Program-made: the position numbers and the translations under genes | Shown: one piece after another, positions 59,685-64,000 of the stretch | Position numbering within the stretch: the first letter of the stretch is position 1 | How the letters are laid out: each line of letters starts with the position of its first letter | The notes under the pieces: model-generated | The model's database searches: none | Told to the model about the DNA's origin: nothing | What the model saw: the letters and a program-made list of their open reading frames with translations, nothing else | Assembly: GCF_000745455.1 (NCBI RefSeq) | Contig: NZ_JQJI01000002.1 | Location: 62,001-126,000 of the forward strand | Direction: 5' to 3' | From: Mesoaciditoga lauensis cd-1655R = DSM 25116 | GTDB taxonomy: Bacteria; Thermotogota; Thermotogae; Mesoaciditogales; Mesoaciditogaceae | DNA length: 64,000 bases

Positions 59685-60656
59685 ATGTCGACAAAAGAAG
59701 TTGAAGGCACCTTTGAATCTCCATTTGTTATAAAAATGAAATTGGCGTGGCGTTCGTTTAAAGAAAATTGGAAGATCTTCTCGGAATCAAAAATAGGAGT
59801 CTTAGGATTATGGATAGTTATAATATTCGCAATAGCTGGCTTCGTCGTTTATCCGATACTTGCTGCTACCGTCTGGAAGCCAACGTTGTCCGGAATGGTT
59901 TCTTACGACCCTGTAACTGGTTACGATTTCACGCAAGCGATAAATCCGGCACCACCTTCTTTACACCACCTTTTGGGAACAGACCCACTTGGAAGGGACG
60001 TGTTAGCGCAGCTTTTGTATTCAACTCCAAGAGAGTTTGCCCTGGGAATTTTGGCGGCTCTTTTAACGGTTTTCATAGGAACGATAATAGGAACCGTCTC
60101 GGCATATTACGGAGGTGCCATAGACACATTCTTCATGCGTTTGGCCGATTTGGTTTTACTCTTTCCGTTCATCCCATTTTTGATAGTCTTAAGTGGAATG
60201 ATCCAAATAGATCTTTTGAGATTGGCGTTGATAATAGGGTTGATATCCGGTTTTGGAGGAATAACCATCGTTTTGCGTTCCCAAGCCATGATAGTGAAAG
60301 TAAAACCTTTCATAGAATCCGCTAAGATATCCGGGGCGAGCAATCCCTATTTGATAGTGAACCATATAATTCCAAACGTTATGCCACTGTCGTTCTTGTA
60401 CATGATGTTCAACGTTACCGGAGCAATCTTTTCAGAAGCCGTTTTGTCTTTCTTTGGTTTGCTTAACATAAGAATGTCATGGGGATTGATGATATACACC
60501 GCGGATACAGCCGGTTACATAGTTGGGAGCAATATAGGACATTACTGGTGGCTGTGGCTTCCACCAGGTGCCGCGATTACCCTTTTGTGTGGCGCTTTTT
60601 ACTTCATAGGCCGCGGACTTGATGAAGTCGTGAATCCAAGGCTGAGGAGAAGGTGA
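59685..60656 (+). CDS. Oligopeptide-type ABC transporter permease (DppC-like)
   Basis: 323 residues. After a cytosolic start and helix 1 comes LLGTDPLGRDVLAQLLYSTPREFALG, the DppC signature, then ESAKISGASNPYLIVNHIIPNVMPL (EAA loop) and WWLWLPPGAAITLLCGAFYFIG. A GGAGGTGGAG site precedes the ATG. It pairs with the DppB-like protein. Confidence 0.9.
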   Translation: MSTKEVEGTFESPFVIKMKLAWRSFKENWKIFSESKIGVLGLWIVIIFAIAGFVVYPILAATVWKPTLSGMVSYDPVTGYDFTQAINPAPPSLHHLLGTDPLGRDVLAQLLYSTPREFALGILAALLTVFIGTIIGTVSAYYGGAIDTFFMRLADLVLLFPFIPFLIVLSGMIQIDLLRLALIIGLISGFGGITIVLRSQAMIVKVKPFIESAKISGASNPYLIVNHIIPNVMPLSFLYMMFNVTGAIFSEAVLSFFGLLNIRMSWGLMIYTADTAGYIVGSNIGHYWWLWLPPGAAITLLCGAFYFIGRGLDEVVNPRLRRR

Positions 60657-60661
60657 TTTAG

Positions 60662-61651
60662 ATGAGCACGGTACTAGAACTCAAAGACTTGAAGATGTAC
60701 TACAACACCAAAGAAGGAATCGTCAAAGCGGCCGATGGCATTTCTTTTGTGCTTAGCCAGGGTGAATCTATGGGACTTGTTGGAGAATCCGGTTGCGGGA
60801 AAACCACTGTGTCCATGTCGATCATGAGATTGTTGGCAGAAAACGCCAGCATAGTAGGTGGTCAAATACTTTTCAAAGGAAAAAATATTGTTAATATAAG
60901 CGAAGAGGAAATGAACAAGATAAGATGGGCTGGCATTGCGATGATATTTCAGGCGGCCATGAACTCCTTGAATCCCGTTTACAGAGTCGGCGATCAGATA
61001 ATCGAAGCCATATTGACCCATGAGCCAGATGTAACTTTCGAAGAGGCAAGAGAACGTGTGGCTGAGCTTTACAAATTGGTTGGCCTTGATCCAAAAAGGA
61101 TGGACAACTATCCTCATGAATATTCCGGTGGCATGAAGCAGAGAGCGGTTATAGCCATGAGCCTGGCATGCAATCCGGATTTGATAATAGCAGATGAACC
61201 AACTACCGCCCTTGACGTTATAGTGCAAGATATGATACTTAAAGAGCTATCAAAGATCCAAAAGAAGCTTAACATGTCCATGATTTACATTTCACATGAC
61301 ATAGCGGTTATAGCAGAAGTGGCGGAAAAGATCGCCATAATGTACGCTGGAAAGATAGTGGAACTTTCAGATTCTGTCACGATATTCAAAAAACCAGCCC
61401 ATCCATACACGGTTGGATTGATGTCGTCTTTTCCGTCAATTCATGGTGAAAAGAAGAAATTGGTGACCATTCCAGGAGAACCGCCAAACCTTTTGAATGC
61501 CCCAGACTATTGCAGATTCGCTCCACGGTGTCCATTTGCCACGAAGGAATGCTGGGAGAAAACACCCCCTTATGAGGAAATAGAACCAAACCACTATGTT
61601 GCATGTTTCCACCCTCAGAATCTCAGAAAGCAGGTGACCACCAATGGCTGA
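60662..61651 (+). CDS. Oligopeptide-type ABC transporter ATPase (DppD-like)
   Basis: 329 residues. Walker A GESGCGKTTVSM, Q-loop FQAAMNSLNP, signature YSGGMKQRAVIAMSL, Walker B LIIADEPTTALDV. The C-terminal oligopeptide-transporter extension has CRFAPRCPFATKECW, cysteines that may bind an Fe-S cluster as known in DppD. It overlaps the next ATPase gene by eight bases. Confidence 0.91.
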   Translation: MSTVLELKDLKMYYNTKEGIVKAADGISFVLSQGESMGLVGESGCGKTTVSMSIMRLLAENASIVGGQILFKGKNIVNISEEEMNKIRWAGIAMIFQAAMNSLNPVYRVGDQIIEAILTHEPDVTFEEARERVAELYKLVGLDPKRMDNYPHEYSGGMKQRAVIAMSLACNPDLIIADEPTTALDVIVQDMILKELSKIQKKLNMSMIYISHDIAVIAEVAEKIAIMYAGKIVELSDSVTIFKKPAHPYTVGLMSSFPSIHGEKKKLVTIPGEPPNLLNAPDYCRFAPRCPFATKECWEKTPPYEEIEPNHYVACFHPQNLRKQVTTNG

Positions 61652-62657
61652 AGTAGAAACCAGTGTTAATACAGAAGTCGTTCTTAAAGTAGAACATCTC
61701 AAGAAATTTTTCCCATTGCGCAAGAATCCTTTTGCGCGAGCGAAGAGCTTTTTGCACGCCGTCGATGATCTGAATTTCGAGATTAAAAGAGGGGAAGTTT
61801 TGGGTCTGGTTGGAGAATCTGGATGCGGTAAAACAACAACAGGCAAGACCCTTTTAAGACTTTACGAACCAACGGATGGAAAGATAACATTTTTGGGAAG
61901 AGATGTAACTCATTTAAGAAGTGCACAAGACAGAAAATGGTTTCACAGCAAAAGCCAGATGATATTCCAGGATCCTTTTGAATCGTTGAATCCGAGAAAA
62001 ACTATATTTGATATCGTTTCGGAACCTATGAACATACAAAACGAAGGAAATTTGAAACAACGAGAAGAAAAGACAATGGAAATTCTTAAAAGAGTTGGAA
62101 TAGCCCCGCCAGATGCTTTTCTTTGGCGTTATCCACATGAGTTAAGTGGAGGGCAAAGACAACGTGTAGCCATAGCAAGAGCGCTGGTGATGAACCCGGA
62201 ATTCGTAGTAGCGGACGAGCCAACTTCCATGCTTGATGTTTCGATAAGAACGCAGGTTATGACTCTTATGATGGATCTCATATCCGACATGAACATGACT
62301 TTCATCTACATAACCCACGATCTTGCCGTGGCCCGATATATGACGAATTACATAGCCGTTATGTATCTTGGAAGAATGGTTGAATACGGTGAAACTGAAG
62401 ACGTAATACAAAATCCACTTCATCCGTATACCAAAGCCTTAATTTCAGCCGTGCCAGTTCCCGATCCGGAGTTCAAGAGGAAATCGCTCCAAATAAAGGG
62501 CGGGATAGGAAAAGCTATAGATCCTCCAAAAATATGTAGGTTTTACGATAGATGTCCATTTGCGACGGAAAGGTGTGGAAAAGAAGAACCACCTCTTTAC
62601 GATGTTGGAAACGGACACAAAGTTGCGTGCTTCCTGTATGAAAAAGATGGGAAGTGA
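61644..62657 (+). CDS. Oligopeptide-type ABC transporter ATPase (DppF-like)
   Basis: 337 residues. Walker A GESGCGKTTTGK, Q-loop MIFQDPFESLNPRKT, signature LSGGQRQRVAIARAL, Walker B FVVADEPTSMLDV. C-terminal CRFYDRCPFATERC mirrors the DppD-like partner. Last transporter gene of the operon. Confidence 0.91.
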   Translation: MAEVETSVNTEVVLKVEHLKKFFPLRKNPFARAKSFLHAVDDLNFEIKRGEVLGLVGESGCGKTTTGKTLLRLYEPTDGKITFLGRDVTHLRSAQDRKWFHSKSQMIFQDPFESLNPRKTIFDIVSEPMNIQNEGNLKQREEKTMEILKRVGIAPPDAFLWRYPHELSGGQRQRVAIARALVMNPEFVVADEPTSMLDVSIRTQVMTLMMDLISDMNMTFIYITHDLAVARYMTNYIAVMYLGRMVEYGETEDVIQNPLHPYTKALISAVPVPDPEFKRKSLQIKGGIGKAIDPPKICRFYDRCPFATERCGKEEPPLYDVGNGHKVACFLYEKDGK

Positions 62658-62666
62658 AATGTTAAA

Positions 62667-63158
62667 ATGTTACTTAAGAAAAGTGGAATCTTAATAGCCA
62701 TTTCCGCACTGATAGCTGTAAACCTCGCGATTCAAATCGCGAGGTTTAACTCTTACACGCTTTTCATGAAAGGATTGAATTTGAAGATTGAAATGACGGA
62801 TTTACAAAAATCAGCAACCAATGTAAAGGCAAAATTTTCATTTGATTTAACAACAAAAGAGAAAGAAACTCATGCTTACGTTTCAGGTATACAGCTCTTA
62901 TTGAAGATAGGAGATGCCGATCTGGGTTATCATCCCATAGTTGGAGATCAGGATATGTTAGGGGAATTCAAAGATGGTAAATTTCATTACACAACTACGA
63001 TAAAGTTTTCAAATGCGCAGGCGGCAGATCTTTTAGCTTTTTTGGGAAAGAAGAAGATAAGTTACAAAGCATACGTTGAACTCCATGTTGTCCAGGGCAG
63101 GCATAATTTGAGAAGTGTCCCAGCACTTCAAGGAAACGTAATGGAGGCGATTAAATGA
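62667..63158 (+). CDS. Membrane-anchored protein of unknown function after the ABC operon
   Basis: 163 residues. One N-terminal helix (SGILIAISALIAVNLAIQIA), then an outside beta-rich domain (LKIEMTDLQKSATNVKAKFSFDLTT...). It begins nine bases after the ATPase gene and overlaps the next gene by four bases, so it belongs to the operon. Not recognised. An inverted repeat CCTCGCGATT/AATCGCGAGG (about 62723-62746) lies within its 5' part. Confidence 0.6.
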   Translation: MLLKKSGILIAISALIAVNLAIQIARFNSYTLFMKGLNLKIEMTDLQKSATNVKAKFSFDLTTKEKETHAYVSGIQLLLKIGDADLGYHPIVGDQDMLGEFKDGKFHYTTTIKFSNAQAADLLAFLGKKKISYKAYVELHVVQGRHNLRSVPALQGNVMEAIK

Positions 63159-63538
63159 GAAAAACGCTGAGATCGCTGATAATATGGTCACTCGCCTTTT
63201 CGATTCCTTTCTTTTTCATAGAATTATCTTTTTTGCTTTCGCCTTTTTCGATTTTGCCAACATGGAGTTTGTACCTGTTGGTGACCATTTTAGGATTTTC
63301 TATAATCATCGCAACGGATGATTTTAGAATAGGCTTTTTCTCCAACCTGGAAGGTGCTGTGATAGCGAGTGTTGCCTATTTTTGGGTTGGAAGCTACCTG
63401 CTTCAAAGCGTAGGAAGCATGCCAGCAGTCATGGCTTCTAATGCGGCCTTGACGTCCATAGTTACCAAGAGCATGACTTTGTACGTTTTTTCACTCTTGG
63501 GAAATTTGGTGGGTTTCCTTGTCAGTGGAATCATATAA
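63155..63538 (+). CDS. Small four-helix membrane protein, unknown function
   Basis: 127 residues with about four hydrophobic helices (SLIIWSLAFSIPFFFIELSFLL, WSLYLLVTILGFSIII, GAVIASVAYFWVGSYLL, LYVFSLLGNLVGFLVSGII). The ATG overlaps the previous stop as ATGA. Probably functions with the preceding protein; no family recognised. Confidence 0.6.
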   Translation: MRKTLRSLIIWSLAFSIPFFFIELSFLLSPFSILPTWSLYLLVTILGFSIIIATDDFRIGFFSNLEGAVIASVAYFWVGSYLLQSVGSMPAVMASNAALTSIVTKSMTLYVFSLLGNLVGFLVSGII

Positions 63539-63558
63539 ATCGTGCGAAAGACAATTTT

Positions 63559-63718
63559 TTCGAAGTCCTGTCAGAGCGAATTCGCTCTTTTTCCATTTTC
63601 AATTCAAAATATGCCATGAGTGGCTTCGCTTTCTCGGCACGTCCTGTGCCTCTCAATTCTGTTATAAGCATCTTGTATGGATATACACATCTGAATTGGT
63701 TTTGACAAAACTTCAAAA
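63559..63718. repeat. Dispersed repeat, chimeric copy (A and B arms)
   Basis: Left end TTCGAAGTCCTGTCAGAGCG and AATTCAAAATATG are type A (reversed). The right end ATAAGCATCTTGTATGG and GTTTTGACAAAACTTCAA are type B. Shared inner hairpin GGCACGTCCTGTGCC, and a shortened GCCATGAGTGGC. The arms cannot pair with each other along their length, so it looks like a recombinant. Confidence 0.82.
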
Positions 63719-63800
63719 CTGAAATCTAAAATGAGTTAGTAAAAAAAATCACAATATGTCGTTTCGTGATATAATTTGTCCTGCAATACTTGAAAGGGTG

Positions 63801-64000
63801 GTGAAAAAGTTGAGAAAAATTTCTGTAGTAGCATTGTTGATCATTAGCTTTTCTTTGGTGAGCTTAGCAAGCACTCTGACGGTCTGGTTTAGCTGGGAAG
63901 GGCAAAACGAATTTTTGTCCATCGTAAAAGAGTTTGAACAAACCCATCCTGGTATACATGTGAACGTCGTTTATGTTCCAAAGATGATTCAAAAATTGAG
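63801..64000 (+). CDS. Start of an ABC sugar-type substrate-binding protein (partial)
   Basis: The gene runs off the window. GTG 63801 or TTG 63810 follows AAAGGGTGG. The visible part encodes a signal peptide (about 20 residues, KISVVALLIISFSLVSLAS), then TLTVWFSWEGQNEFLSIVKEF and EQTHPGIHVNVVYVP, the standard N-terminus of family-1 sugar-binding proteins. A TATAAT-like hexamer precedes it near 63769-63775. Confidence 0.8.
   Translation, partial: MKKLRKISVVALLIISFSLVSLASTLTVWFSWEGQNEFLSIVKEFEQTHPGIHVNVVYVPKMIQKL

Noticed and set aside
23927-63718. Possible CRISPR array
   Set aside because: The repeats are large, dispersed over 40 kb, of varying type and not separated by uniform spacers. No cas gene was seen.
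23721-63809. Transposase or insertion sequence that could mobilise the repeats
   Set aside because: All long open frames in the window are assigned to other families; no DDE, HUH or serine recombinase motif was seen.

Overview
The window looks like a piece of chromosome from a member of the Thermotogota, AT-rich (roughly 40% GC by eye). The main reasons are the gene order aspS - STAS - cmk - ispH - S1 - der - plsY, which I recall as a conserved block in Thermotoga; a PolC-type DNA polymerase III; a TM0106-type RecB-like nuclease; and a trimeric electron-bifurcating-type [FeFe] hydrogenase with its usual accessory genes. I cannot name the genus; a deep branch such as Mesoaciditogales is only a guess.

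Layout. 1-8.3 kb (+): mobB-mobA; a TPP riboswitch with overlapping terminator and antiterminator ahead of thiamine transporter genes thiB-thiP; a CBS/ACT protein, glycogen synthase, galT and a radical SAM protein. 8.3-9.0 kb: a TetR regulator with a palindromic operator. 9.0-23.7 kb (-): one long block from aspS down to pckA, carrying cell-envelope, translation and isoprenoid genes, then a poorly known trio (beta-propeller-like protein, sigma factor, membrane-anchored protein), a GH31 glucosidase, endonuclease IV and PEP carboxykinase. 24.4-26.9 kb (-): Zn/Mn-type ABC importer, divergent from ccdA. 27.7-32.2 kb: threonylcarbamoyl-AMP synthase, tRNA-Leu(GAG), a membrane protein, relA/spoT, dtd, tRNA-Gly(TCC). 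32.6-40.6 kb: TM0106-like nuclease (+), then polC, ruvC and a lipoprotein with a caspase/legumain-like His/Cys pair (-). 41.4-47.1 kb (-): psuG, macrodomain protein, NitT/TauT-type ABC importer, hydA. 47.5-53.1 kb (+): hydrogenase accessory genes and the hydC/hydB subunits. 53.8-64 kb: AhpD-like protein (-), gpsA, an oligopeptide-type ABC operon behind a consensus promoter, two small membrane proteins, and the start of a sugar-type binding protein.

The most unusual content is between the genes. At least a dozen long intergenic spaces hold members of one repeat family. The best copies (40876-41235 and 54494-54856) are about 360 bp long, have imperfect 26-bp terminal inverted repeats, and contain a large (about 170 bp) cloverleaf-like inverted repeat with two inner hairpins. 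Three arm sequence types exist (called A, B and C here). Both sides of the stems change together between copies, including compensatory changes and wobble pairs. There are chimeric copies, internally deleted copies and compound copies, but no transposase in the window. This is best read as a non-autonomous mobile or structured-RNA element that I do not recognise.

Functionally the genes describe an anaerobic fermenter of sugars and peptides that makes H2, stores glycogen, imports thiamine, metal ions and oligomers, and signals with (p)ppGpp. All start sites below were re-evaluated from Shine-Dalgarno spacing; many lie downstream of the longest possible start.
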